Below are positions 1-8,428 of a DNA stretch of 64,000 bases, in pieces. Position 1 is the first letter of the stretch, and every line of letters starts with the position of its first letter. The stretch is from RGIG1681 sp045594425. Lineage in GTDB: Bacteria > Bacillota > Clostridia > Christensenellales > UBA1242. A program made the position numbers and the translations under genes. The stretch covers positions 62,001 through 126,000 of the forward strand of contig JAZNYK010000013.1 of NCBI GenBank assembly GCA_045594425.1, written 5' to 3'. The notes under the pieces are model-generated. The model worked only from the letters and a program-made list of their open reading frames with translations, was not told the origin of the DNA and did not search any database.

Positions 1-2
1 TT

Positions 3-200
3 GTTAGCGAAAATAAACCAAAAATCACTTTCAAAAATATGTTGGTTTTTGTTACTTATTTGGTGTTTTCGATGAACGAAATGATTTTTAGTGATAGATT
101 CTTTATATTTTTGATTTTAGGCTTAATTTTGCTTTGCACAAATGAAAAAGAAGATTCGTCAAATAAAACAGATAAGGTTGAAAATAAAAACAATGAATAA
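3..200 (+). CDS. O-antigen ligase/Wzy-like protein, C-terminal tail (5' end outside window)
   Basis: An open frame enters from the left edge and stops at TAA 198-200. It encodes about 65 residues: a hydrophobic segment, then a short charged tail rich in Glu, Lys and Asn. Its MNEMIFSDRFFIFLILG stretch closely matches FEEMVFSDRFFLFLVFG near the C-terminus of the next gene, so the two look like tandem paralogues. The downstream start codon at 193 overlaps this stop, so the two are probably translationally coupled. The family assignment rests only on that similarity, because the rest of the gene is outside the window. Confidence 0.7.
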   Translation, partial: VSENKPKITFKNMLVFVTYLVFSMNEMIFSDRFFIFLILGLILLCTNEKEDSSNKTDKVENKNNE

Positions 201-1602
201 ACTTATAAACTTTTATTTAAAATATAGAGCAATTATTGCAATGAGCGTTTTAACAGCGCTCATTTTGGTCGTGAATTTTTTTAAACCACTTTGGCCACTT
301 GCAGTGGTGTTTGTTGTTTTGTTTTATTTTACAGCACCATTTGAACTTCAAATTTGTTACACATTATATTTGGTGGTTTTTTCTGGCATATCACAAATTT
401 ATGTTTCGGCATTACTTTCTTGTTTTCTTTGCACAATCATCAGATATATTATTGATGTTAAAAAGAAAAGAAAACAATTTTATAAATTTCAATTTTTCTT
501 TACGCTTGCATTTGTTGTTGTGTTCAGTTTAATTTTTGGCAAAGTTGACACAAATGGCTTTTTTAACTGGGCTCTTTTTGTGGCCTTGATGTTCTTTATT
601 TACTTTGCATTTGTTTATCATGATGAAATCAATATAGAAAAGGCATTTGACTTTTTGTTTGTTGCAATTGTTGTTTCATTAGTTTTAGGACTCATTTGTT
701 TGCCATTTGATAAACTTGACCATCAAATCTTTCCATTTGACGGAACATATAACAGATTAAGGCTTTTTGCCTTGAATGTGAACCATTTGGCAATCTTTTG
801 CATATTTAATATGTGTTATGTGGTTTATCAAATTGTTAATATTCAACTTAAAAATACAAAAGGTTTAGAGTTTTTTAAATCAAAAGAGTTTTGGATTGAA
901 GTTTTGAAATTTGTGTTTTTAGGTCTTGTTGGTTTCATGACACTTTCAAAAGCATTTTTATTGCTTTTAGCATTTGTTCTGGTTTATTTTGTTGTTGCAT
1001 TAATAATCAGACTAAAAACAAAATGCTGGGTGATTATTGCACCACTTGCAGTGCTTGTTGTTGCACTTTGCTTAATATTTAATGATGTTGTTGAAGCACT
1101 TGTTTCAAGATTCTTTGTTTATGATGTTTGGGGAACATTTTTCTCTAAAATCTTCACAGGAAGAACTGGCATTTGGGTTAAATATCTAGATTGCATTTCA
1201 TCTTCTTTTAACAAATTGTTCTTTGGTGTGGGGCTTTTAACAAGAGATATTGTTTCAACTGGTCCACACAACACGTTTTTATACTTTTTGTATAGAGTTG
1301 GATTTGTTGGAGTTATTGCACTTGTTGTTCTTTTGGTTAAGTATGCAAAAGATGCAAAACACAAAATTAAACCAACATTCTTTAATTCTTTAATGCTATT
1401 TGTTTATATTGTTTTAGCATTTGAAGAAATGGTGTTTAGTGATAGATTTTTCTTATTTTTAGTTTTTGGAATAATTTTAACACTTGTTCCAAAAAAGAAA
1501 ACAGTAGAAAAAGATGCGGCAACAGAAGACGCAAAAAGTGAAAATGTTGAAATTTTAGAACAAAAAGCACTTGAAAGTGATGCAAAAATAGAAAATAAAT
1601 AA
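193..1602 (+). CDS. O-antigen ligase/polysaccharide polymerase (Wzy)-like membrane protein
   Basis: A polytopic membrane protein of about 469 residues with some 10-12 hydrophobic segments and a charged C-terminal tail. Near residues 330-400 it has the layout of the O-antigen ligase/Wzy family: a GRTGIWVKYLD motif, an extracytoplasmic loop, then GPHNTFLYFLYRVGFVG, which resembles the family's HNxxL/LxxxGxxG signature. It probably polymerises or ligates lipid-linked glycan units at the outer face of the membrane. I chose ATG 193 because it overlaps the stop of the upstream paralogue; an in-frame ATG at 142 lies inside that gene. No good Shine-Dalgarno sequence precedes 193, which fits coupling. 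The substrate is unknown. Confidence 0.75.
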   Translation: MNKLINFYLKYRAIIAMSVLTALILVVNFFKPLWPLAVVFVVLFYFTAPFELQICYTLYLVVFSGISQIYVSALLSCFLCTIIRYIIDVKKKRKQFYKFQFFFTLAFVVVFSLIFGKVDTNGFFNWALFVALMFFIYFAFVYHDEINIEKAFDFLFVAIVVSLVLGLICLPFDKLDHQIFPFDGTYNRLRLFALNVNHLAIFCIFNMCYVVYQIVNIQLKNTKGLEFFKSKEFWIEVLKFVFLGLVGFMTLSKAFLLLLAFVLVYFVVALIIRLKTKCWVIIAPLAVLVVALCLIFNDVVEALVSRFFVYDVWGTFFSKIFTGRTGIWVKYLDCISSSFNKLFFGVGLLTRDIVSTGPHNTFLYFLYRVGFVGVIALVVLLVKYAKDAKHKIKPTFFNSLMLFVYIVLAFEEMVFSDRFFLFLVFGIILTLVPKKKTVEKDAATEDAKSENVEILEQKALESDAKIENK

Positions 1603-1653
1603 TCAAAAATTTGTTACAAGGCTGTCAAATTGTAGCATTATGCGACAAATATG

Positions 1654-1662
1654 TGATATACT
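1654..1662 (+). promoter_or_regulatory. Extended -10 promoter for the zinc-ribbon membrane protein
   Basis: TGATATACT gives an extended -10 (TGn plus TATACT). There is no convincing -35 at 16-18 nt. It lies 33 nt upstream of the ATG at 1695. Confidence 0.45.
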
Positions 1663-1694
1663 TTGATTGTATAAATTAATTTATGGAGGTTCCT

Positions 1695-2759
1695 ATGGCA
1701 AGAGGATTTTCTCGTGGCGGCGGCGGAGGTGGCGGTCGCAGTGGCGGTGGCTTTAGTTTTGGTGGCGGAGGTTCACGTTCTAGTGGTGGCGGTTTCAGTT
1801 TTGGTGGCGGAAGCAGCAGAAGAAGTAGTAGCAGCAGTTATAGTGGGGGTTCATACCATCATCACCACAGACCAAGACGTCCATGGCATATCCCAATGTT
1901 TGGAAGAACAGTTGTTGTTTCAACAGGTGCGCAATCAATCTTTTCATTCTTGATTGTTGTATTTATTTTTGCAACATTTTTATGTGTGAACTTTGGAAGA
2001 TTTGCTGGTTCATATAACATGGATATCAAAGACCAAAAATCAGTTATTGCTAAATATGAAGCATACGATAAAGATTACAACACATTAATCAATGGTGCTA
2101 AAAACGGCACATATGAAATTCAATATTTTGATATTAATGAATTCTATAACTCAACAACAAAAAAATTTACAACTAGAACACATTATGGAAGTGGTGACCC
2201 TACAGTTCCAGGCATTTATGATGACAACTTCTATCGTGATAATCAAGAATATTTCTATATTGTTTTTGAGTATACTTACAATGGTTCAACATACACAGAT
2301 TTTACATTCTTCCAATACACAAAATATCAATTAGAAGATATTGTTAAATATGAAGATGGAAAACTTGAAATCGCTGTTGGTCGTTTAACAAATACTGCTA
2401 GCAAAGATGATGGCGTTTATGCTATCAACATGGACTATTCACTCACTGCAAACCAAGATTATCAATATGAAAAATACCTTCTTGAGGACTACAAAGACAG
2501 CAGAAATCGTTATCTTTGGATTTCAATCATTGCAGGTGTTGTGCTTGCAGGCATTATTGGTGGAGTAGTGTTCTATTTGGTAAAACAATACAAAACTGCA
2601 CAAAAGAAGGCAGATGCTGAAATCCAAAAGACAGAAGCAGAAACAAAACTTGCTGAAGAAAAAGCAAAACAAATGAACAGAACTTGTGAATATTGCGGTT
2701 GTGATGTTCCAGATGGTGCAGATGTGTGCCCAGGTTGTGGTTCAAGATTCTTTGAATAA
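1695..2759 (+). CDS. Glycine-rich two-TM protein with C-terminal zinc ribbon
   Basis: A protein of about 354 residues. Residues 1-55 are almost entirely Gly, Ser, Arg and Phe in repeated GGGFSFGGG units, followed by a His/Arg patch. A first transmembrane segment (SIFSFLIVVFIFATFL) leads to an extracytoplasmic domain of roughly 165 residues. A second transmembrane segment (WISIIAGVVLAGIIGGVVFY), a Lys/Glu/Ala-rich helix and a zinc ribbon with two CxxC pairs (CEYCGC and CPGCG) follow. I chose ATG 1695 because GGAGG at 1685-1689 sits 5 nt upstream; the in-frame ATG at 1683 would put that site inside the gene. It is a single-gene unit ending in a terminator. The function is not recognised. Confidence 0.8.
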   Translation: MARGFSRGGGGGGGRSGGGFSFGGGGSRSSGGGFSFGGGSSRRSSSSSYSGGSYHHHHRPRRPWHIPMFGRTVVVSTGAQSIFSFLIVVFIFATFLCVNFGRFAGSYNMDIKDQKSVIAKYEAYDKDYNTLINGAKNGTYEIQYFDINEFYNSTTKKFTTRTHYGSGDPTVPGIYDDNFYRDNQEYFYIVFEYTYNGSTYTDFTFFQYTKYQLEDIVKYEDGKLEIAVGRLTNTASKDDGVYAINMDYSLTANQDYQYEKYLLEDYKDSRNRYLWISIIAGVVLAGIIGGVVFYLVKQYKTAQKKADAEIQKTEAETKLAEEKAKQMNRTCEYCGCDVPDGADVCPGCGSRFFE

Positions 2760-2770
2760 TGCAAAATAAA

Positions 2771-2797
2771 AAGAGTGGTTTAACCACTCTTTTTTTA
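2771..2797. terminator. Bidirectional intrinsic terminator
   Basis: AAGAGTGG and CCACTCTT form a stem with a T run on the right and an A run on the left, so it serves both this gene and the minus-strand protease gene ending at 2806. Confidence 0.85.
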
Positions 2798-2805
2798 TGT
2801 TTATT

Positions 2806-4110
2806 TTATGCAACAGAAATAATATCCGAAGTTCTTACCATCATAGTTGTTGATAATGTTTGACCATTTCTTTGGACCACAATTTTCAAAGTGTCACCAG
2901 CAGAAGCATAAAGCAAAAGTTCTTTAACTTCAAAGGCTCTTGTGATTTCTGTTTTTATTTCTCCGGCTGTTCCTTCATTGATGATGATTGTTTTTATTAT
3001 GTCGCCAGATGCAATCACGTTTGTTGTTTTTAAAATGCTAGCATCTTGAATTTCTGCAAAAACAACAGTGTCAACAATGTCAATAAATCCTGTTTGGCTG
3101 TTATAAGTTGTTTGTGTTTCAGATGCGATTGTAATGGCATTTAAGGTTGTTGTTTTTGCAGCAAAGTTAATGCCGTCCCCGCAATTTTTTAAAATATTTT
3201 GAGTTACTGCATAAACAATGCTTGATGGGATTGCATAGTTAATGTGGTTTTCGTCACGTTCCCCGCCATTTGTGAGTCCAATAAGATTTCCGTTCATATC
3301 AAACAAGCCCCCGCCACTGCTTCCATTTGTGATGTAGGCGTCATGACGAATAACCCTACGTTTTTTTGTAACTTCGGCAACTGTCATGTTAACCTGTTCG
3401 CTGTCACGACTAACAACACCACGAGTTATTGAAATTCCATTAGAATTAGGGTTTCCAATTGCAAGACAGGTTGTTCCAAGTTTAGTGTTTGCTGTGTCGA
3501 ATGAAACAGCCATTGCTCCGCTAGTTTTCAAAACTTCGCTTTCGGTTACTTTTAAAACAGCAATGTCATAGTCTGCCGAGCCGCCAACAAAAGTAGCATT
3601 TATTTTTTTGGTGATATCAGCGCCATATAAATAAAGTTCAAAAATATTGTGTGCTTTGTTTGCTGTGCTTGGTGAATAGGCTAGATGATAGTTGGTGACA
3701 ATAATTGCGTTTCCATTTTGGTCTAGACTATAAATGATTCCCGAACCGTTTGTTCCTGTGCCATTTTCTGTGTCTTTTGCTTGAATTGAAACAACACTTG
3801 CTGTGCATTTGTTTGCAACAAGGCTTGTTGTGTCATTAGAAACAGTGATGTTTTGTTTAATAAAGTCTAGATATGAACCAACAAACTCATCATTTTCAAC
3901 TGCTTGCAAATACATATCATAAGTGTCTATTTGCGGGTTTGAATCTCGGTTTGCAGATTCTAATGCATCAATCTGTGCCTGCATACTATTTATTTTTGAA
4001 AGCAAATCATCATTGTTGTTTCCACACGCACAAAACAAAAATGTGCAAGGTATTAACAATGCTGATATAACAAACGTTTTAAAAATCTTTTTTAGGTTTC
4101 TTTTTTTCAT
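2806..4110 (-). CDS. HtrA/DegP-like trypsin-type serine protease, predicted lipoprotein
   Basis: 434 residues. A signal peptide ends in a lipobox-like FCAC with Cys29 as the likely lipidated residue, followed by a short coiled coil (about 35-60). The chymotrypsin-fold domain shows His142 (TNYHLA), Asp182 (DYDIAVLKV) and Ser265 (NGSSGGGLF), so the triad looks intact. A C-terminal region of about 100 residues has the length and pattern of a PDZ domain. By family it would degrade or refold misfolded exported proteins at the outer face of the membrane. AAGGAT lies upstream of the ATG. It is a single-gene unit with its own promoter and terminator. The lipobox is not canonical (Phe at -3), so lipidation is less certain than protease identity. 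Confidence 0.85.
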   Translation of the reverse strand: MKKRNLKKIFKTFVISALLIPCTFLFCACGNNNDDLLSKINSMQAQIDALESANRDSNPQIDTYDMYLQAVENDEFVGSYLDFIKQNITVSNDTTSLVANKCTASVVSIQAKDTENGTGTNGSGIIYSLDQNGNAIIVTNYHLAYSPSTANKAHNIFELYLYGADITKKINATFVGGSADYDIAVLKVTESEVLKTSGAMAVSFDTANTKLGTTCLAIGNPNSNGISITRGVVSRDSEQVNMTVAEVTKKRRVIRHDAYITNGSSGGGLFDMNGNLIGLTNGGERDENHINYAIPSSIVYAVTQNILKNCGDGINFAAKTTTLNAITIASETQTTYNSQTGFIDIVDTVVFAEIQDASILKTTNVIASGDIIKTIIINEGTAGEIKTEITRAFEVKELLLYASAGDTLKIVVQRNGQTLSTTMMVRTSDIISVA

Positions 4111-4137
4111 AGATTTATCCTTAAGTTTTATAGCATT

Positions 4138-4165
4138 ATTATAACACTTTTTTAATGCAAGTAAA
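4138..4165 (-). promoter_or_regulatory. Promoter of the HtrA-like gene
   Basis: Minus strand: TTTACT, 16 nt spacer, TATAAT, about 28 nt before the start codon. Confidence 0.55.
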
Positions 4166-4216
4166 ATAAAAAAGATACAAACATAAAATGGTTTACATCT
4201 TTAGTGTTTGTATCTT
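4166..4216 (-). terminator. Intrinsic terminator after gltX
   Basis: AAGATACAAACA (4172-4183) pairs with TGTTTGTATCTT (4205-4216), a 12-bp stem with a long loop. On the minus strand it is followed by a T-rich run. Confidence 0.75.
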
Positions 4217-4225
4217 ATTTTTGTT

Positions 4226-5893
4226 TTATTTAAGTTTTTTGATAACAAAACTGAATCTTTGGTTGATTTCATTAACACCCAAAAGTTTCATAATTTCATA
4301 AAGGTCAGGTGTGTTGGTTCTGCCAGTTAGTGCCACACGAACAATGTTGCTGGCATCAGCAATGTTGCCAATGTAGGCTTCTGGATTTGCCTTGTAAGTT
4401 TTCATATCAACAAATCCGCAATATTCAGCACATTTTTTAAGTCTGTCAAACCATTCTTGTTTGGTGTCTTCAGTTGAATAATAGTTGAGATATTCTGAAA
4501 GAAGTTTAACAACATCTTCTTTTTTGAATTTTGGGTCAATTGCAAGAGTTGTCTTTTGGTCGAAATATTCACTAAACATATAACTAAACAAGTTTTTAAC
4601 TTCGCTGTAGCAAGCAATATCTTTTCTTGGTCTGTCATTTTCTCTGTCGATAGCAAGCAGTCTTTCTGCATAGTTTTGATGGAACAATAAAACCTTTGCA
4701 AATTCGGTGTCATATTCATTAGCCCAGTCAACAATGTTGTGCAAAAGTTCTTTTGCTGGAATTGTTGAAATGATATTTTTTGAAATATCATTAATCTTCA
4801 CGAGGTCAAACATTGGGTTTCCAGAAGAAATCTTTTTGATTGAGAATGGAAATTCTGTGTAATGAAGTGTTGGGTTTGCTTTTCTCCAGTTTTCAAAATC
4901 ACTGTTAATAAGGTTTAATAAATACTCATTAATAACAACAGTTGGGAAGCCTTTTTCAACAAAATATCTTGCGTCTGCTTCTGGGTCAAGACGTTTGCTT
5001 AATTTACGTTTATTTCCAGTTTCTTCGTCAAGTTTGCAAACAACAGGTGTGTGTGCATATTTTGGAGGTTTGATTCCAAGAGCGTTAAAAATTTCGAGAT
5101 GAGCATTTGTTGATGGCCACCATTCTTCACCACGAACAACAATTGTTGTGTGCATAAGTGTGTCGTCAACAACGTGTGCCAAAGCATATGGTGGGATGCC
5201 GTTGCTCTTCATTAAAACAACGTCTTTGCAGTTTTCATGAAGTTCACGTTTGCCTTTGATAAGGTCAACAAATTCAAAAGTTTTGTCAGGGTCACCCTTT
5301 GACAAAAGTTTTAATGCCCAAGGTTTTCCAAGTTTTAAATTGAGGTCAATGTCTGCAATGTCCAAACCTCTGCATGGGTCATGGTCAACAATTTCACCAA
5401 GTTCTTGAAGTTGTTGCGCACGGCGTTCCTTAACATCTTCTTTTCCTGTGTTTTGCTTACAAAAACATGGGAATGCCCTGCCAAGTTCAACAAGTCTTTT
5501 TGCAAAAGCGTTGTAAATTTCAAGTCTTTCAGATTGTGTGTAACTGCCATAGTCACCAACTTGTGGTTTGCCTTCGCCCATAAAACCTTCATCTGGTTTT
5601 GTGTTAAATTTGCAAAGTGCGTTGTATGCAATATCTGCAGCACCTGCAACTTGACGTTTTTGGTCAGTATCTTCAATTCTTAAATAGAACACACCGTTTG
5701 ATTTGTCTGCCAAGAATTTGTCAATCATAGCACCAAACAAACTTCCTGTGTGATAAAAACCTGTTGGGCTTGGAGCAGTTCTTGTTACTTCAGCGCCAGG
5801 AGCAAGTTTTCTTGCTGGGAATTTTTCATAATAATATTCTGGTGTTGTGTGAGTGTTTTTATATAAAAGATTTGCTAAATTTTGATAATCCAT
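4226..5893 (-). CDS. gltX: Glutamyl-tRNA synthetase
   Basis: 555 residues; a class I synthetase that charges tRNA-Glu in the cytoplasm. The HIGH-type motif is PSPTGFYHTGS (about residues 41-51) and the KMSKS-type motif is KRKLSKR. Other GluRS landmarks are YLRIEDTDQKR and the WWPSTNAHLEIFNALG region. It carries an N-terminal extension of about 35 residues before the Rossmann fold and is longer than the common size of about 480-490. AGGAGAATTTT precedes the ATG. The HD-domain gene ends 11 nt upstream, so the two form an operon read from a promoter at 6505-6533. Confidence 0.95.
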   Translation of the reverse strand: MDYQNLANLLYKNTHTTPEYYYEKFPARKLAPGAEVTRTAPSPTGFYHTGSLFGAMIDKFLADKSNGVFYLRIEDTDQKRQVAGAADIAYNALCKFNTKPDEGFMGEGKPQVGDYGSYTQSERLEIYNAFAKRLVELGRAFPCFCKQNTGKEDVKERRAQQLQELGEIVDHDPCRGLDIADIDLNLKLGKPWALKLLSKGDPDKTFEFVDLIKGKRELHENCKDVVLMKSNGIPPYALAHVVDDTLMHTTIVVRGEEWWPSTNAHLEIFNALGIKPPKYAHTPVVCKLDEETGNKRKLSKRLDPEADARYFVEKGFPTVVINEYLLNLINSDFENWRKANPTLHYTEFPFSIKKISSGNPMFDLVKINDISKNIISTIPAKELLHNIVDWANEYDTEFAKVLLFHQNYAERLLAIDRENDRPRKDIACYSEVKNLFSYMFSEYFDQKTTLAIDPKFKKEDVVKLLSEYLNYYSTEDTKQEWFDRLKKCAEYCGFVDMKTYKANPEAYIGNIADASNIVRVALTGRTNTPDLYEIMKLLGVNEINQRFSFVIKKLK

Positions 5894-5904
5894 AAAATTC
5901 TCCT

Positions 5905-6498
5905 TTAGTTTGTTCTTGTTTCATCTAAATATGTTGCAAGAATGTCTGAAACATGGGTGAGCATTGCAAGTGGGTATTTGTAAAATGCGTTTGACAAACT
6001 CATATCTCCGCCAATCACTCTTGAATCAAACCCGCCCATGTGCCAGTTGATAGCAATTGCTTCCTCGCGGGTGAGTCTTAAATATCCGTTGATAATATAA
6101 ACAGATTTTTCGCCATGCCCATAAGGAAGTTGGTCGTCAACTGCATAATATGGTTTTTGCACCCATTCGCCATTTTCTTTAACGTTGCGCATTTCTACTC
6201 TGTAAAAACAGCATTTGCAAACATCATGAAAAAGGGCAATAATGGCAACAGATTCTTTATTAACTTTTTCTTCGCCCCATTCATCAGTTGCAAGTTTCAA
6301 AAGACGGTTATAAACATTGATTGAGTGAAAGCAAAGTCCGCCTGCTTCTGCTGAATGAAACTTTGAACTTGCAGGTGCGTCAAAGAAATCTGTGGTTTGA
6401 AGCCAGTTTAACAGGTCTTCAATTCCATCACGTTTAATGTTTTCTCGAGCAATTTTTAAAAATTCTTGTTTGTTTTTTTCAATAAGTTCTTTTTCCAT
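5905..6498 (-). CDS. HD-domain phosphohydrolase-like protein
   Basis: About 197 residues. The HD superfamily metal site is visible as CFHSINVY, then IALFHDVCK, and further His residues in GHGEKSVYII and INWHMGGF. Members are metal-dependent phosphohydrolases, often on nucleotides; the substrate here is unknown. I chose ATG 6498 (MEKELIEKNK). The -10 box lies only 6 nt upstream of it, so the mRNA is predicted to begin at or next to the start codon. The upstream in-frame codon at 6537 lies ahead of the promoter and cannot be used from it. It is followed closely by gltX. Confidence 0.8.
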   Translation of the reverse strand: MEKELIEKNKQEFLKIARENIKRDGIEDLLNWLQTTDFFDAPASSKFHSAEAGGLCFHSINVYNRLLKLATDEWGEEKVNKESVAIIALFHDVCKCCFYRVEMRNVKENGEWVQKPYYAVDDQLPYGHGEKSVYIINGYLRLTREEAIAINWHMGGFDSRVIGGDMSLSNAFYKYPLAMLTHVSDILATYLDETRTN

Positions 6499-6504
6499 GG
6501 TTTC

Positions 6505-6533
6505 ATTATACATTGAAATACACGTAAAATCAA
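6505..6533 (-). promoter_or_regulatory. Strong promoter of the HD-gltX operon, predicted leaderless
   Basis: TTGATT (6528-6533), 17-nt spacer, TATAAT (6505-6510) on the minus strand. The expected start point, about 7 nt on, coincides with the ATG at 6498. Confidence 0.7.
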
Positions 6534-6577
6534 GCAATAAAAAATAAGCAAAGCGTGATATTTTTTGATTTTATGCA

Positions 6578-6608
6578 AAATAAAAAGCCAGCAGTTTTTG
6601 CTGACTTT
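6578..6608 (-). terminator. Intrinsic terminator after the SDR gene
   Basis: AGTCAGCA pairs with TGCTGGCT (one G-U pair), followed on the minus strand by TTTTTATTTT. Confidence 0.8.
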
Positions 6609-6618
6609 TGTGTTTTGT

Positions 6619-7422
6619 TTATGGTCTAAGACCCATGCCACCTTCAAATGTAAGTGTTTCGCCAGACATATATTTAAAGTCTGGTGAAGCAAGTTGCACG
6701 CACGCTCTGCCGATGTCATTTTCGCTATGACCAAATCTTCCCATAGGTGGGGTATGAACATTTGCTTTAAATGCATCTGGGTATGCTTTTTCAAATTGTT
6801 CAAGTTGGCTTGTCCAAGCAAGTGGGCAAATCACGTTAACATTGATGTTGTCTGGACCCCATTCTGTTGCAGCCACACGAGAAAGTCCACGGATGCCTTC
6901 TTTTGCTGCAGCATAAGAGCATTGACCTTTGTTTCCAAATAAACCTGCACCAGAAGCAAAGTTAATAACTGTTCCTTGAGTTTTCTTAAGATGTGGATAG
7001 CACGCTTTCATATAGTAGAATGCTGAATATAATCCAGAAAACATTGCAAGATTAAACTGGTCGGTTGTGTGGTCTGCAAGTGACACACCAGATGCTGATG
7101 CTTGAGCATTGTTAATCAAAACATCAATTCTGCCAAACGCTTTAATTGTTTGGTCAATAACATTGTTAACAACGGCTTCGTTGTCTGCGCCTGCATTAAC
7201 ATCTGCTTGAACAACCAAAACTTTCACCTTGTAAAGTTTTTCGAGTTCTTTTTTTGCATCTTCAAGTTTTTGAACGTTTCTTCCTGTTAAAACAAGATTT
7301 GCACCTTCTTTTGCATAAGCAGTGGCGATGCCATAACCGATTGAACCAGCCGAACCATCTTCAAGTGGAGTTGGTCTGCCTCCGCCTGTGATGATGGCGG
7401 TTTTACCTTTTAAAAATCCCAT
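6619..7422 (-). CDS. Short-chain dehydrogenase/reductase (FabG/FabI-like)
   Basis: 267 residues of the SDR Rossmann fold. The cofactor-binding loop is unusually long: TGGGRPTPLEDGSAGSIGYG replaces the short TGxxxGIG, a shape reminiscent of the SxGxGIA loop in enoyl-ACP reductases. It has INNAQAS in the NNAG position, the Ser of NFASGAG, and a YAAAK catalytic pair. An NAD(P)-dependent carbonyl or enoyl reduction is expected; the substrate is unknown. AAGGAG precedes the ATG. It is a single-gene unit. Confidence 0.85.
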   Translation of the reverse strand: MGFLKGKTAIITGGGRPTPLEDGSAGSIGYGIATAYAKEGANLVLTGRNVQKLEDAKKELEKLYKVKVLVVQADVNAGADNEAVVNNVIDQTIKAFGRIDVLINNAQASASGVSLADHTTDQFNLAMFSGLYSAFYYMKACYPHLKKTQGTVINFASGAGLFGNKGQCSYAAAKEGIRGLSRVAATEWGPDNINVNVICPLAWTSQLEQFEKAYPDAFKANVHTPPMGRFGHSENDIGRACVQLASPDFKYMSGETLTFEGGMGLRP

Positions 7423-7451
7423 AAAATTTCTCCTTGATATTTGTTAATTTG

Positions 7452-7481
7452 ATTATATCATTATTAAAATTATTCACACAA
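7452..7481 (-). promoter_or_regulatory. Promoter of the SDR gene
   Basis: Minus strand: TTGTGT, 18-nt spacer, TATAAT, about 29 nt before the start codon. Confidence 0.5.
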
Positions 7482-7501
7482 GAAATTTTTGGTGATTAAG
7501 G

Positions 7502-8242
7502 TTATTTTATTTGCAAAAATTTGACAATTCCTTTATGGATGCAGTCAACAATCTTTGTTTGATAGGTTTCATCTAGCAAAAGTTTTTCATCTTCTTCATT
7601 AGACAAAAATCCACATTCAACAATGACTGATGGTGCAGCCGAGCACTTTAGCATGAAATAATCTCCAGGACTGGTGGCTTTTATGCTTTTATCCAAATCT
7701 TGCTTAAACTGTTCTTGAATAAAATCTGCAATTTGCTTGCTTATGTCACTTGTTTTGTCATAAAACACTTGTGCCCCACGATAAGAATGGTTTGTGTAAC
7801 TGTTTTGATGTAAACTTATCACCATGTTTGGTCTTGTGTTTTTTATCAAAGTTTTTCGAAGTTCCATGTCTTGTTTTTTCCAAGCCCGGCCAGAGCCTTC
7901 AATCATTGCTTTTTCGGTGTCACGAGTCATAACAACATTTATGCCAGCACTTTCTAATTTTTCTTTTAACATAAGTGAAAGTTTTAAGTTTAGATCCGCT
8001 TCATGAATTTTGGTTTTATAGCCAATTGAACCAGGGTCGGTTCCGCCATGACCAGGGTCAATCACAACGGTGTAGTTTCTGCTAGGAACGGTGTCGGTTT
8101 CTTTTGAATTTGATTTTATCTCATTTTCAACACCATGTGGAATGTGACAATTTGCAGAAACTTGTTTGTTTGGATAAATAAAAAAACTGCAAAATAACAC
8201 TCCAAGAATTAAAAAAGATATGATTTTTATTGTTTTTTTCAT
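7502..8242 (-). CDS. N-acetylmuramoyl-L-alanine amidase (Amidase_3, CwlD-like)
   Basis: 246 residues. An N-terminal signal/anchor helix (about 5-23) exports the protein. The Amidase_3 domain shows the zinc ligands and catalytic Glu: His65 in DPGHGG, Glu81 in IHEADLN, His145 in SLHQNS, and Glu209 in VECGFLSN. It cleaves the amide bond between MurNAc and the stem peptide of peptidoglycan. Size and architecture match CwlD (spore cortex) and similar housekeeping amidases; no binding repeats are present. AAAGGAAAAAT precedes the ATG. Confidence 0.9.
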   Translation of the reverse strand: MKKTIKIISFLILGVLFCSFFIYPNKQVSANCHIPHGVENEIKSNSKETDTVPSRNYTVVIDPGHGGTDPGSIGYKTKIHEADLNLKLSLMLKEKLESAGINVVMTRDTEKAMIEGSGRAWKKQDMELRKTLIKNTRPNMVISLHQNSYTNHSYRGAQVFYDKTSDISKQIADFIQEQFKQDLDKSIKATSPGDYFMLKCSAAPSVIVECGFLSNEEDEKLLLDETYQTKIVDCIHKGIVKFLQIK

Positions 8243-8379
8243 ATTTTTCCTTTATTTTTTCATATTTTTTATATTTATGATGTTAGTGTGCGCAAAACAA
8301 AAAGAAATTATGTGATTTTAAAAATGTTTTTGATATAAAAAGTTAGTATATCAAAAATGGTGCTAGATTTTATATTGTC

Positions 8380-8409
8380 TTGCTAAAACAATGACTATTA
8401 TGCTATAAT
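8380..8409 (+). promoter_or_regulatory. Promoter of the mrnC-rlmB-sigma-dnaX operon
   Basis: TTGCTA (8380-8385), 18-nt spacer ending in TGC, TATAAT (8404-8409); an extended -10 about 20 nt before the mrnC ATG. Confidence 0.65.
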
Positions 8410-8428
8410 TATTCTGTGAAGGTGTATT

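Noticed and set aside
1714..1953. Ala/Val-rich ORF inside the zinc-ribbon gene
   Set aside because: It is an out-of-frame reading of the GGN-rich codons; no ribosome binding site.
4402..5676. Several 60-130 codon ORFs inside gltX on both strands
   Set aside because: They are shadows of a complete conserved gene and have no start signals or conserved motifs.
6499..6537. Longer start for the HD protein
   Set aside because: It overlaps the -10 and -35 boxes of the operon promoter.
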